A stretch of 64,000 nt of DNA, taken from CAXMQZ01 sp963707075. Its GTDB lineage: Bacteria > Acidobacteriota > Thermoanaerobaculia > Multivoradales > JAHEKO01. Made by a program: the position numbers and the translations under genes. The notes under the pieces are model-generated. The model worked only from the letters and a program-made list of their open reading frames with translations, did no database searches and was not told the DNA's origin. Shown piece after piece: positions 25,529 through 33,842 of the stretch. The first letter of the stretch is position 1. The number at the start of each line of letters is the position of its first letter. The DNA lies in assembly GCA_963707075.1 (NCBI GenBank), contig CAVPOX010000002.1:248001-312000 (forward strand). The letters are read 5' to 3'.

Positions 25529-26449
25529 ATGGCCAGAGAAGCTCAAACAGCCCGCCACGACACCCTGTTGACCGTGCATCTGGCGCTACTGGCGGTGCAG
25601 CTGAGTTTCAGCGGTTTCCACGTGGTCGGCAAAGCCGTCCTGGAGACGTTTCCCCCCATGGCCCTGGCGACTACACGCGTCCTGATCGCCACACCCCTGC
25701 TGCTTGGACTGGCCTGGCTCAAGGACCGTCGGCTCCCGGCGAGGCGGCACCTGCCCTGGCTGGCACTCTTGGGATTGCTCGGCGTCTATCTCAACCAGAT
25801 CCTCTTCGTCATCGGCCTGAAGTTCACGACCGCCACCAACGCGGCCATTCTCATGCCTTCCATTCCGGTGTTCGCGGTGGGAATCGGCTGGCTGACCGGG
25901 GTCGAGGGCATCGCTCGACGCAAGCTTCTCGGCGTCCTCCTCGCAGCCGGCGGCGCCCTGACCCTGCTCGATCCACGGAACTTCTCTCTGAACGATGCTT
26001 CCGCCCTGGGAACCCTGCTCATCCTGCTCAACTGCCTGAGCTACGCCACCTTCCTGGTGCTACAGCGCCGGCTACTCGAGCAACTGCCCTGGCGGACGGT
26101 CATCGCCTGGTCCTTTCTCTTCGGCGGCCTGGCCGTCATCCTGACGGGCGGCAGCACTCTCGCAGCAGTCGAATCGAGTGCTATCGCTCCTGGGGTCTGG
26201 CTGGGAGTGCTGTACATCGGCCTGGTCCCGACCTTCCTGGGCTACCTTCTCAATACCTGGGCGGTGCGCCGCTCGTCCGCCACTTTGGCAGCTACCTATA
26301 CCACCCTGCAGCCCCTGTTGACTGCGGTCCTGGCATGGATCACCCTGGGCGAGACGCTCGGCGCACCACAGGTCACCGGCTTTCTGCTGATCGCGACAGG
26401 TCTTTGGCTGGTCAGCTGGCGGCGGCGTCCCGCGCTGACGGTCCGGTAA
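25529..26449 (+). CDS. EamA/DMT family transporter
   Basis: A 306-residue integral membrane protein with about ten hydrophobic helices arranged as two EamA repeats (residues about 15-145 and 155-295). Motifs include an early A-V-Q-L-S-F-S-G-F-H and L-K-F-T-T-A-T-N-A-A-I-L in repeat 1. Repeat 2 ends in L-G-E-T-L-G-A-P-Q-V-T-G-F-L-L-I-A-T-G. The family exports metabolites or amino acids; the substrate cannot be read from sequence. Its 3' end overlaps convergent lipA by 38 bp. Confidence 0.9.
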   Translation: MAREAQTARHDTLLTVHLALLAVQLSFSGFHVVGKAVLETFPPMALATTRVLIATPLLLGLAWLKDRRLPARRHLPWLALLGLLGVYLNQILFVIGLKFTTATNAAILMPSIPVFAVGIGWLTGVEGIARRKLLGVLLAAGGALTLLDPRNFSLNDASALGTLLILLNCLSYATFLVLQRRLLEQLPWRTVIAWSFLFGGLAVILTGGSTLAAVESSAIAPGVWLGVLYIGLVPTFLGYLLNTWAVRRSSATLAATYTTLQPLLTAVLAWITLGETLGAPQVTGFLLIATGLWLVSWRRRPALTVR

Positions 26450-27368
26450 CCGAGGCACGGGCAACCTGCTCGTGGGCGTGGTAGCTGCTACGCACCAGCG
26501 GGCCCGCCTCGCAGTGGGCGAAACCGAGCTCGGTTGCGTGACTACGATAGCGGGCGAACTCGTCGGGGTGGACCCAACGACTCACGGGCAGGTGCTGTGT
26601 GGTGGGCTGCAGGTACTGCCCGATGGTAAGGATCTCGACTCCGGCCTGGCCGATGTCGCCCATTGTCTGGCGGACCTCTTGTTCGGTTTCCCCCATGCCC
26701 ACCATGATGCCTGTCTTGACGCGACCGGCGAACTCACCCTCGGTCTGTCGACGTGCGGCTTCAGCCAGCAACTCCAGGGATCGATCGAACCTGCTACCGG
26801 GACGCGCTTGGCGGTAGAGACGAGGGACGGTCTCCATGTTGTGAGAGAAGATCTCTGGTGCTGCCGCCAGGACGACATCCAGGGCCTCCGGAACACCGCG
26901 GAAGTCCGGGGTCAACACCTCGACCGCCACCGATTCAGGCAGATCGTGGATCGCTTGAATCACCCGGGCAAAGTGGCGTGCTCCCCCGTCGGGCAGATCA
27001 TCCCGATCGACCGAGGTGATCACCGCGTGTCCCAGGCGCATCAGCGAAACGGCCTTCGCCACCCTGAAGGGTTCCTCCTCGTCGACACCGGACTGCGGTC
27101 GCCCGGAGGTTACGGCACAGAAACCACACCGTCGAGTACAGATATCTCCCAAGATCATGAAGGTCGCGGTCCCATGCTCGCCCCAGCACTCGTAGATATT
27201 GGGACAGCGAGCTTCTTCACAAACAGTGTTGAGCTCGAGGCCCTCGATCAAGCCTCTGACCTCGGTGTACTGTTTCGGAGTCGCCAAGCGGATCCTCAGC
27301 CACTCCGGCCGCCGGCTGGACCTGGCGCTCGGTGTCTTCCCCCCGATCTGTATCAGTCCATCGCTCAC
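26412..27368 (-). CDS. lipA: Lipoyl synthase
   Basis: A 318-residue radical-SAM enzyme inserting two sulfurs into octanoyl groups on lipoyl domains. The auxiliary cluster motif C-x4-C-x5-C is at Cys50, Cys55 and Cys61. The radical-SAM C-x3-C-x2-C is at Cys77, Cys81 and Cys84. The C-terminal R-S-S-Y-H-A supplies the serine ligand of the auxiliary cluster. Translation begins with GTG at 27368, with a TAGACT box only 8 nt upstream. It works with LipB, encoded 4.4 kb away, on E2 (also in the window). Confidence 0.96.
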   Translation of the reverse strand: MSDGLIQIGGKTPSARSSRRPEWLRIRLATPKQYTEVRGLIEGLELNTVCEEARCPNIYECWGEHGTATFMILGDICTRRCGFCAVTSGRPQSGVDEEEPFRVAKAVSLMRLGHAVITSVDRDDLPDGGARHFARVIQAIHDLPESVAVEVLTPDFRGVPEALDVVLAAAPEIFSHNMETVPRLYRQARPGSRFDRSLELLAEAARRQTEGEFAGRVKTGIMVGMGETEQEVRQTMGDIGQAGVEILTIGQYLQPTTQHLPVSRWVHPDEFARYRSHATELGFAHCEAGPLVRSSYHAHEQVARASVTGPSARDAAAS

Positions 27369-27376
27369 GGTGGCAG

Positions 27377-27382
27377 AGTCTA
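27377..27382 (-). promoter_or_regulatory. Putative -10 box of a leaderless transcript (lipA)
   Basis: On the minus strand TAGACT is followed by 8 nt and then the GTG start of lipA. No SD is present. It sits inside the 23-bp gap after rtcB, so lipA may have its own promoter. Confidence 0.4.
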
Positions 27383-27391
27383 CAGGAGGAA

Positions 27392-28828
27392 TCAGCCCTT
27401 GATCACACCGAGTGGGCGCAGCTGGGCCACTTTGCGGCTAATTCCGGCGCCGGCAACCACGTCCACCACATCGGCGACATCCTTGTAGGCTTCCGGCATC
27501 TCCTCCGCTACGGTGGCCATGCCAGCGGCCATCACGACGACCCCCAACTCCTCGAGCTCCTGCAGGAGATGACGTCCCCTGGCCTCCTTTTTCGCTTGCC
27601 TGCGACTGAGCCGACGGCCCGCTCCATGACAGGTCGAGCCGAACGACTCGCTGTATGCCTTCCGGGTGCCAACGAGGACGTAGGAATATCGCCCCATGTC
27701 CCCGGGGATGAGCACCGGCTGACCAACATCTCGATACGGGGCCGGAGTTTGCGGATGCCCGGGCGGATACGCCCGCGTGGCTCCCTTGCGATGGACGCAG
27801 AGAGTCCGGGTACGACCCTCGACCTGGAAATTCTCGAACTTGGCAATGTTGTGACAAACATCGTAAACCACCGAGAGACCCAAATCGCTGGGGCCTCTGC
27901 CGAGAGCCCGGGAGAAGCTCTCACGCGTCCAGTGCGTCATGACCTGGCGGTTGGCAAAGGCATAGTTCGCGGCTGCCGCCATCGCTCCGAGGTAACTTCG
28001 ACCTTCGGGTGAATCGATCGGCGCACAGCAGAGTTGCCGGTCGGGCAGCTCGATGCCATACGCCCGGGACGCCGCCAACATCACCTGCAGATGGTCCGAG
28101 CAGACCTGGTGCCCGAGTCCCCGTGAACCGGAATGGAGCGTGACGGTGATCTGGTCGGGGAACAGGCCTAGAGCCTGCGCCGCAACCCGATCGTAGATCT
28201 GTGCGACATACTGGATTTCGGCGAAGTGGTTACCCGAGCCGAGAGTGCCAAGCTGTCCCCTCCCCCTTTCCAGGGCCCGATCCGACACCAGAGCCGGTTC
28301 GGCGCTATCGATGCATCCACCCTCCTCCAGAAAATCCAGGTCCGCAGGCTCCCCCATTCCATGATCGACGGCCCAGGACGCTCCAAGCGCCAGAACCTTC
28401 GCCAGATCATCCCGCCTCAGGCGCAGATCGCTCCTCCCTTTGCCCACCCCGGTTGGGATGTTGCGGTACATCTCGGCGACTAGACCGTGAAGCCGGGGCT
28501 CGATGTCAGTGCGACTCAGACCTGAGCGCAGGAGACGGACCCCTCAATTGATGTCGTAGCCAACACCTCCAGGTGAAACTACCCCCCGGCGAGGATCCAT
28601 CGCCGCCACGCCTCCGATGGGGAACCCGTAGCCCCAATGGATGTCGGGCATCGCCAGAGAAGCGCCCACAATCCCCGGCAAATGGGCCACATTGACGACC
28701 TGCTGCAGACTCTGATCGCCACGGATCTCATGCATCATGTCCTCACTGGCATAGATCAGTCCGTCGACTCGCATCTTGCCATGTCGCGGAATCCGCCAAC
28801 GGAACTCGTCTTTTCTTTCGATTCTCAT
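27392..28828 (-). CDS. rtcB: RNA-splicing ligase RtcB with in-frame TGA at the metal-binding cysteine (candidate selenoprotein)
   Basis: Read through one TGA (28544-28546), this gives a 478-residue RtcB of normal length. RtcB joins 2',3'-cyclic phosphate (or 3'-phosphate) RNA ends to 5'-OH ends using GTP and Mn2+. The TGA is codon 95, in D-I-N-[TGA]-G-V-R-L, where other RtcBs have the Mn-ligand Cys (Cys98 of Pyrococcus). The remaining ligands are present: Asp92, His201 (G-S-G-N-H-F), His232 (L-H-S-G-S-R-G) and His326 (D-V-C-H-N). The guanylylated His401 is in C-H-G-A-G-R. No other interruption occurs in 1437 nt, and codons 96-119 also match the family. A SECIS-like hairpin follows the TGA. 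SD CAGGAGATT precedes the ATG. If not recoded, the gene would be broken. Confidence 0.88.
28510..28530 (-). promoter_or_regulatory. Bacterial SECIS-like hairpin downstream of the rtcB TGA
   Basis: The rtcB mRNA can fold UGCG-CUCA, loop GGUC, UGAG, bulged U, CGCA: eight base pairs with a single-U bulge. The loop begins 21 nt after the TGA. In E. coli fdhF the SelB-binding apex likewise has loop GGUC flanked by A and U, and a bulged U, with the loop starting 18 nt after the UGA. Here the bulge is on the 3' strand instead of the 5' strand. A weaker lower stem (GUC with GAC) can extend it. Confidence 0.7.
28544..28546 (-). other. Candidate selenocysteine codon (TGA) in rtcB
   Basis: The TGA falls precisely at the invariant metal-binding cysteine codon. 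Cys-to-Sec exchange by TGC/TGT-to-TGA is the usual evolutionary route to new selenoproteins. The frame on both sides encodes conserved RtcB sequence. Confidence 0.75.
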
Positions 28829-28926
28829 CGCTCAATCTCCTGGTCGCCCCTTGTAGAAGCAAACGGTACCAGTCGGTGGAAGGTTAGCCACTCCTGACTG
28901 CCAAACTGGGCTCGAGTCGTTCTCAA

Positions 28927-31236
28927 CTACCTGTTCCCGGCTACTTCGGACCAAGCGGAGGTATCGCCCGATTCGAGATCATCGGAGAAGATCAGGTGTT
29001 CCGCGGCGTTTACTTGGGTCAGATCAGTGTCCGAATATATTTCACCGTCGCGGTCGACTGTGACCCGATTGGACAGTTGAGTCCGCACATCGATTGGCAC
29101 TCTGGCCCGCACAGAGTAAACGAGGCTGCCCTGCGGCAAGAGACGAGCCTCATCGAGGATGTCGCCGTCTCCGTTTCCACAAGCCGATCCAGCCGTGGAG
29201 CTGCATGTCCAGGAGACCTCCTGCAACGCCGCCGGAAGCTCATCGACGACAACGATATCCACCGCATCGGGTTCCAGGTTGCTGATGAAGATGGAGTAAT
29301 CGATCCACTGCCCGGCTTCCACATAGACCAGTCCATCGTCTTTGAGAACTGAAGGACCCAGACCCTCGAGATCCAGGTTCCAACGCGAGAACCACGGCTT
29401 TCCACCCCGACTGCTCAAAACCACGATTTCGTCACCAACGAAGAACAAGCGGATCGGCGCCCCCTCCAACTCACGAACTGCAGTCACTCCCCAATTGGGT
29501 GGACTCCACCTTTGGATCTGACTCCAGGATCCAAACCTCCTCAAGGAGTAGATCTCTCCTCCCACCCAGACAGCATCGTCGATGTCGTTCCCCAGCGTGT
29601 CGCGCTGATCGAGTGTCACACCGTCGTAGATTCGACCCGAGCCCAGCAGTACCCGTGAGCCATCGTCTGCAACACGAATCGGATGAGCGATGCCATCGCT
29701 GGAGTGATAGGGCGAGTCCATCTGCGCTCCAATCATGCCCTGCTCATCGAGCTCCTCCCAGAGCAAGTCGTTGGGGATCGTATCGTCTCGCAGGTGGTAC
29801 ATCTTTCGATTCGCCGGGCTCCAGACATACTCGTCGGATCGATAGTTCCACTCCTGCTGCGAGATCAGCAGCCCGTCCGCGCCGTAGGTGAAGTGTGACA
29901 CCCAGGCACCCGACGGATCGCAGACGAATATGTACTCGCCTGCAGTGGCCAATCCACAGGGTGTCTGGGGTGAGTTGACGAACGGCTCTTCCACAAATCC
30001 CAGAAGCGAAGACAATGAGATGCGAGTGATCTCGCCGGAGGAGTAGGCCAGGTAGAGGGCGTTGTTTTCGTGGGACAGCGCCATGAATCGCGGTGCCAAG
30101 GCGAGGGGAATCGCTTTCAGGTAGGCACCACGCTCGATCGACCAGCGAAAGATACTCAGGTTGAGGCGGCTCAACAGATACAGGACATTGCCAGGACCCA
30201 GGACGACTGTGTCCGGATCGTAGAGCAGCCCGTTGGGGTCGACAGGCAGGCCCGGATCCTCCGGGTTCAAGAGTGAGACAGGAGTCTCGCTGACTTGAAT
30301 AGCCCCTTGTTCGTATGAAAAGCCCAGAACCATCTCCTCATAGACGAGGATCCCCAGAGGCTCGGCCGCTGGTGAGTATTGGCCCGTCCGGAGGAAAGAC
30401 GCCGAGTAGGCAACAAGCGTGCCTTCACGAAGCACGATAGGTAGATCGCCGAAGAAAGAGAGCCCCTGGAACGGACCGGCCAGGCTGTTGGCATAGGTGA
30501 GATCCAGCGAGTGATAGACGATACCTGAATCATCTGCCACCAGCGCCTGGTTCGGAAATACATAGACCTTATTGGCATCCGGAAAGTCTCCGTGATAGGG
30601 GCTATCGTCCTGCCCTCCAAACGTCCCGTCGGGATTCAAGTGGACCTGGACGATGTCAGACGGACTGACTCCGGCGGTTCTGCCGAACAATCGATCCATA
30701 TCGGGCGCAAGGGCCAAGGAGCGAAGTCGGTAGAAATAGGTCTGCCAGTCCACGAGGGCGCCGTTCCACTTGTTGGCGCTAACAAGCTCCTCGGTTGACT
30801 GGAGGTAGACGAAGTCATCCCTGGTGGCGATCCCGACGACTTCGTGATTGGTGTTTCTCAGATGGGTCTCCTCTTGCCAATCCAGGCTGAATCGCGAAGT
30901 TCGACGACCAAAACTGACATAGAAACCGTCGGAGTCGGCATAAAAGGCCGTCGGGGCCTCCGCCAGATCGACTACCGGCAGCCACATCTTGTCCGCGATG
31001 GAATACCGCTCTACCCTGGGAGAGTCTTGAAAGACGAAATAGACGATGCCGGCCTGTTCCCGAAAGGTCAGCCATGGAGTCTCCGCCTCGGCAGTCCGAG
31101 TCTGGAATTCGGGGTTGGACTGACTGGCATGCGGACCGAGCCACTCCACGGTCTGCGGCGACCCCGCACGCACCAAGAGGACAATGAGGCAGGGGAGAAC
31201 ACCGACAACAGCCAGAGATCGTCTCATCGCTTCCAC
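28927..31236 (-). CDS. Large secreted protein with propeller-like region, DUF11-like domain and C-terminal ESGDTSAWS motif
   Basis: A 769-residue protein with a signal peptide (LAVVGVLPCLIVLLVRAG). Residues 40-610 contain irregular beta-repeat segments (NALYLAYSSGEITRISL, GNVLYLLSRL) suggesting a propeller. Residues about 640-745 resemble a DUF11/CARDB-type surface repeat: A-G-Q-W-I-D-Y-S-I-F-I-S-N and V-V-D-E-L-P-A, with V-R-A-R-V-P. The extreme C-terminus reads F-S-D-D-L-E-S-G-D-T-S-A-W-S, a recurrent tail in secreted proteins of some Gram-negative bacteria. No enzyme motif. It sits between rtcB and archease but has its own TATAAT box. Function unknown. Confidence 0.75.
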   Translation of the reverse strand: MEAMRRSLAVVGVLPCLIVLLVRAGSPQTVEWLGPHASQSNPEFQTRTAEAETPWLTFREQAGIVYFVFQDSPRVERYSIADKMWLPVVDLAEAPTAFYADSDGFYVSFGRRTSRFSLDWQEETHLRNTNHEVVGIATRDDFVYLQSTEELVSANKWNGALVDWQTYFYRLRSLALAPDMDRLFGRTAGVSPSDIVQVHLNPDGTFGGQDDSPYHGDFPDANKVYVFPNQALVADDSGIVYHSLDLTYANSLAGPFQGLSFFGDLPIVLREGTLVAYSASFLRTGQYSPAAEPLGILVYEEMVLGFSYEQGAIQVSETPVSLLNPEDPGLPVDPNGLLYDPDTVVLGPGNVLYLLSRLNLSIFRWSIERGAYLKAIPLALAPRFMALSHENNALYLAYSSGEITRISLSSLLGFVEEPFVNSPQTPCGLATAGEYIFVCDPSGAWVSHFTYGADGLLISQQEWNYRSDEYVWSPANRKMYHLRDDTIPNDLLWEELDEQGMIGAQMDSPYHSSDGIAHPIRVADDGSRVLLGSGRIYDGVTLDQRDTLGNDIDDAVWVGGEIYSLRRFGSWSQIQRWSPPNWGVTAVRELEGAPIRLFFVGDEIVVLSSRGGKPWFSRWNLDLEGLGPSVLKDDGLVYVEAGQWIDYSIFISNLEPDAVDIVVVDELPAALQEVSWTCSSTAGSACGNGDGDILDEARLLPQGSLVYSVRARVPIDVRTQLSNRVTVDRDGEIYSDTDLTQVNAAEHLIFSDDLESGDTSAWSEVAGNR

Positions 31237-31286
31237 CGAGGACCATGCGCAAGGCGGTTCTGAACGACCTAGTACACCCTTCTTTC

Positions 31287-31292
31287 ATTATA
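31287..31292 (-). promoter_or_regulatory. TATAAT -10 box for the large secreted protein
   Basis: A perfect TATAAT on the minus strand lies 50 nt before the ATG at 31236. The hexamer 17 nt upstream (TTCTAC) is a poor -35. Confidence 0.5.
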
Positions 31293-31346
31293 GGTGGCCG
31301 CAGCACCAGGTAGAACACTCTGGTGGGTAGGAAGCCAGAGCCCTGG

Positions 31347-31769
31347 TCAGATGTCGAAGATGACCCGGGCAATCCAGCCGTCTGGGCCAGGACCGACGCT
31401 CAACTGGTGATAGGTCACCGCCTTGATGAGCGTCTTGAGCCCGTGGCGATGCAGGTCGAACACCTCGCCTCGCAGGTTCCCCGTCAGCGACCACTCCTGG
31501 TCGCCCTCGGCCACCGACAAATCAGCTTCGGAGAAGACCAGGGCTTCCGTTTCATGCAGCCAGATGCCTTCGTTCAGGAAGACGACGAGCAGCTGATCGA
31601 GCGCCGGCGCCACCAACGCCACTTCGCGAGACTCTCGCGGCCTCACCCTCTCCACCCGGGTCATGCAGTCGGTCAACGCAAACAGAGACTCGGCGAACAG
31701 CTCCTCCAACGAAGCGCCCATGACTTCGATGGCGAGATCGGCGGTGTGCTCTAGGGTTCGATAGGGCAT
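31347..31769 (-). CDS. Archease (RtcB activator)
   Basis: A 140-residue archease. It begins M-P-Y-R-T-L-E-H-T-A-D-L-A-I-E-V, the family N-terminus with the metal-binding Asp in H-T-A-D. The C-terminus L-K-T-L-I-K-A-V-T-Y-H-Q-L, then W-I-A-R-V-I-F-D-I, is also characteristic. Archease accelerates RtcB guanylylation and lets it turn over with other NTPs. The ATG at 31769 lies inside the end of lipB (19-nt overlap), so it is translated from the lipoate operon transcript. The long frame extending upstream over lipB is rejected. Its presence supports a working RtcB in this organism. Confidence 0.9.
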   Translation of the reverse strand: MPYRTLEHTADLAIEVMGASLEELFAESLFALTDCMTRVERVRPRESREVALVAPALDQLLVVFLNEGIWLHETEALVFSEADLSVAEGDQEWSLTGNLRGEVFDLHRHGLKTLIKAVTYHQLSVGPGPDGWIARVIFDI

Positions 31770-32458
31770 GGTTCCAGTATCTTCGAGGCAGGCACCCGCG
31801 TCAGCCGACACCCGAAGACCTCGCCGAAGTGGTGAGCGCACCGCGCGGCGACCTCGGCGAGATCCCGTCGTCGCCCCGCGCAGCCTTCCACGGAAGTCAT
31901 CTCCACTCCTTCCAGCCCACATGGCACGATGCTCGAGAAGAACGAGAGATCGGTGTGCACATTGAGCGCGAAACCATGCGTCGTGATCCAGCGGCTGACA
32001 TGGACACCAATCGAGGCGATCTTGCGGTTCTCGACCCACACCCCGATCTCCTCGGTCACGTGGCGTGGCTCCCCGTCGATGCCTATCTCTTGCAGGGTCC
32101 GAACCAGCACCTCGAGCAGGTCGTGAACATAGCGACGCAAATCCCTGCGGTCCGGGCTGAGGTCGATGATCGGGTATCCCACCAACTGCCCAGGGCCGTG
32201 ATAGGTGACCTTCCCTCCCCTGTCGCTCTCCACCACCTCGGCCCCCCGCGAGGCGAGCCACTCGCGATCGACCAGAATGTCCTGGCGATCGGCGTTGCGA
32301 CCCAGAGTGTAGACGTGTGGATGCTCTAGAAGTAGGAGGTAATCGGTCTGGCGCTCGTGTCGAACCAGATCGCGAAGGGCTCGCTGCAGCGCGTCGGCTC
32401 GCCCGTAGGGCAGGGAGCCGACGAAGCTCCACTCCAGCCGGCGGTCAGGCGAAGGCAT
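31751..32458 (-). CDS. lipB: Octanoyl-[acyl carrier protein]:protein N-octanoyltransferase
   Basis: A 235-residue LipB, moving octanoyl groups from ACP to the lysine of lipoyl domains. Visible: R-G-G-K-V-T-Y-H-G-P-G-Q-L-V (residues 80-93), Lys146 in R-K-I-A-S-I-G-V-H, and the acyl-thioester Cys180 in I-V-P-C-G-L. It overlaps the E2 gene by 14 nt upstream and archease by 19 nt downstream. Coupling to E2 and E3 makes functional sense. Confidence 0.95.
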   Translation of the reverse strand: MPSPDRRLEWSFVGSLPYGRADALQRALRDLVRHERQTDYLLLLEHPHVYTLGRNADRQDILVDREWLASRGAEVVESDRGGKVTYHGPGQLVGYPIIDLSPDRRDLRRYVHDLLEVLVRTLQEIGIDGEPRHVTEEIGVWVENRKIASIGVHVSRWITTHGFALNVHTDLSFFSSIVPCGLEGVEMTSVEGCAGRRRDLAEVAARCAHHFGEVFGCRLTRVPASKILEPCPIEP

Positions 32459-33821
32459 CCAGCTCGCTCCAGGTCTCCTCCAGGAGCGTCTGTTGCATGT
32501 GATTCATGAACTGATCGGCATCGGCCCCATCGACCAGCCGGTGGTCGAAGGTGATAGCGAAATAGGACATGGTCTTGATGGCTATGGTGTCGTTGCCATC
32601 GCCATCCGTGTCGACCACCGGCCGCTTTTCGATGGCACCGATACCCAGAATGGCCACCTGGGGCTGGTTGATGATCGGCGTCCCGAAGAGCGAGCCGAAG
32701 ACGCCCGGGTTGGTGACTGTGAACGTCCCGCCCTGCACCTCGTCCGGAGTCAGTCTCTTGCTTCGCGCTCGATCCGCCAGATCGTTGGCGGTCTTGGCGA
32801 GGCCCAGAAGGTTGAGTCGATCGGCGTGGCGAATGACCGGCACAATCAGACCCCAGTCCAACGCTACCGCCATCCCCAGGTTGATGTCCTTCTTGAAGAC
32901 GATGTTGGTGCCGTCGATCGACGCGTTCAACTTGGGGTTGGCGACCAGCGCGTTCGCCACCGCGCGAAAGATGAACGGCATATAGGTCAGCTTCGTGCCG
33001 TGCGTGGCCAGAAAACCCGCCTTGGCCCGATTGCGCACTCTCGCCACCCGCGAGAGATCCAGGTGAAACACCGAGCTGACGTGCGCCGAGGTCTGCTTGG
33101 AGTAGGCCATATGGGCCGCGGTGAGTCGGCGAATATTGGACATGGGCTCGATCTCGACGTTGTCACCCTCGCTGAACGCCGGGACGATGAACTCGCCCTG
33201 AACCGCAGGCTGTCGCTGCGGAGCCAGGACTTCGGCAGTGCGAGGCTCCGAGGTCGCCGGCGCCTCTGGCGCACCCGATTGGTCTTCCAGAAAAGCCTGC
33301 AGATCACGCTTGGTCACCCGCCCGTGGATTCCGGTCCCCTCGAGCTGGGCTAGATCCACGCCGGCCTCGGCCGCCATGCGCCGGACCAATGGACTCGAGA
33401 AGTGACGCACCCGCTCGACCAGCTCGTGATCGCCGCTGGTTCGGGATCCCGCCTCGACCGAGCCAGCCGAGAACGAAGTGGGCTGGGGCGGTGGGGCGGG
33501 AGGCTGGTCCTCGAGTGCGGCCGGCGGCTTCGGTTCGGTCGCCGGTACCGCCACTGTCTCGTCACCCCTCGCATCCTCGTCACCGGGCTCGCCCACCACA
33601 GCTACTACGGCGTCGACCTGGACCACGTCGCCTTCGGAGAACCTGATCTCCAACAAGGTGCCCGCAGCCGGACTCGGAATCTCCGCGTCGACCTTGTCGG
33701 TGGAGACCTCGAAAAGGGGCTGATCCTGCTCGACCTTCTCTCCGACCTGCACCAGCCATCGGGTCAGTGTCCCTTCGGCGATGGATTCCCCCATCTGGGG
33801 CATGATCACGTCTGTCGTCAT
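32445..33821 (-). CDS. Dihydrolipoamide acyltransferase (E2) of a 2-oxoacid dehydrogenase complex
   Basis: A 458-residue E2. The lipoyl domain at residues 3-77 has the modified Lys43 in S-T-D-K-V-D-A-E. An Ala/Pro-rich linker follows. A peripheral-subunit-binding domain lies near 140-175 (S-P-L-V-R-R-M-A-A-E-A-G-V-D). The catalytic domain ends with the active-site H-R-L-V-D-G-A-D. The single lipoyl domain and D-K-V-D-A-E-I resemble branched-chain or succinyl-type E2, but substrate is not certain. No E1 gene is in the window. E3 lies 21 nt upstream. Confidence 0.9.
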   Translation of the reverse strand: MTTDVIMPQMGESIAEGTLTRWLVQVGEKVEQDQPLFEVSTDKVDAEIPSPAAGTLLEIRFSEGDVVQVDAVVAVVGEPGDEDARGDETVAVPATEPKPPAALEDQPPAPPPQPTSFSAGSVEAGSRTSGDHELVERVRHFSSPLVRRMAAEAGVDLAQLEGTGIHGRVTKRDLQAFLEDQSGAPEAPATSEPRTAEVLAPQRQPAVQGEFIVPAFSEGDNVEIEPMSNIRRLTAAHMAYSKQTSAHVSSVFHLDLSRVARVRNRAKAGFLATHGTKLTYMPFIFRAVANALVANPKLNASIDGTNIVFKKDINLGMAVALDWGLIVPVIRHADRLNLLGLAKTANDLADRARSKRLTPDEVQGGTFTVTNPGVFGSLFGTPIINQPQVAILGIGAIEKRPVVDTDGDGNDTIAIKTMSYFAITFDHRLVDGADADQFMNHMQQTLLEETWSELDAFA

Positions 33822-33842
33822 GGAGTTGAGTCCTCGTGCGAG

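Noticed and set aside
28472..28543. rtcB as two separate genes or a pseudogene split by a stop
   Set aside because: The 72 nt between the TGA and the next ATG stay in frame and encode conserved RtcB sequence. The second piece would lack the metal-binding N-terminus, and the remaining gene shows no decay. Recoding fits better, though a sequencing error is not excluded.
31318..31340. Hairpin CTCTGG...CCAGAG after archease as a terminator
   Set aside because: Only 6 bp with an 11-nt loop and no T-tract on the minus strand.
31770..32432. N-terminal extension of archease over lipB
   Set aside because: Arg/Gly-rich translation typical of a wrong frame in GC-rich DNA; archease similarity begins exactly at the ATG at 31769.
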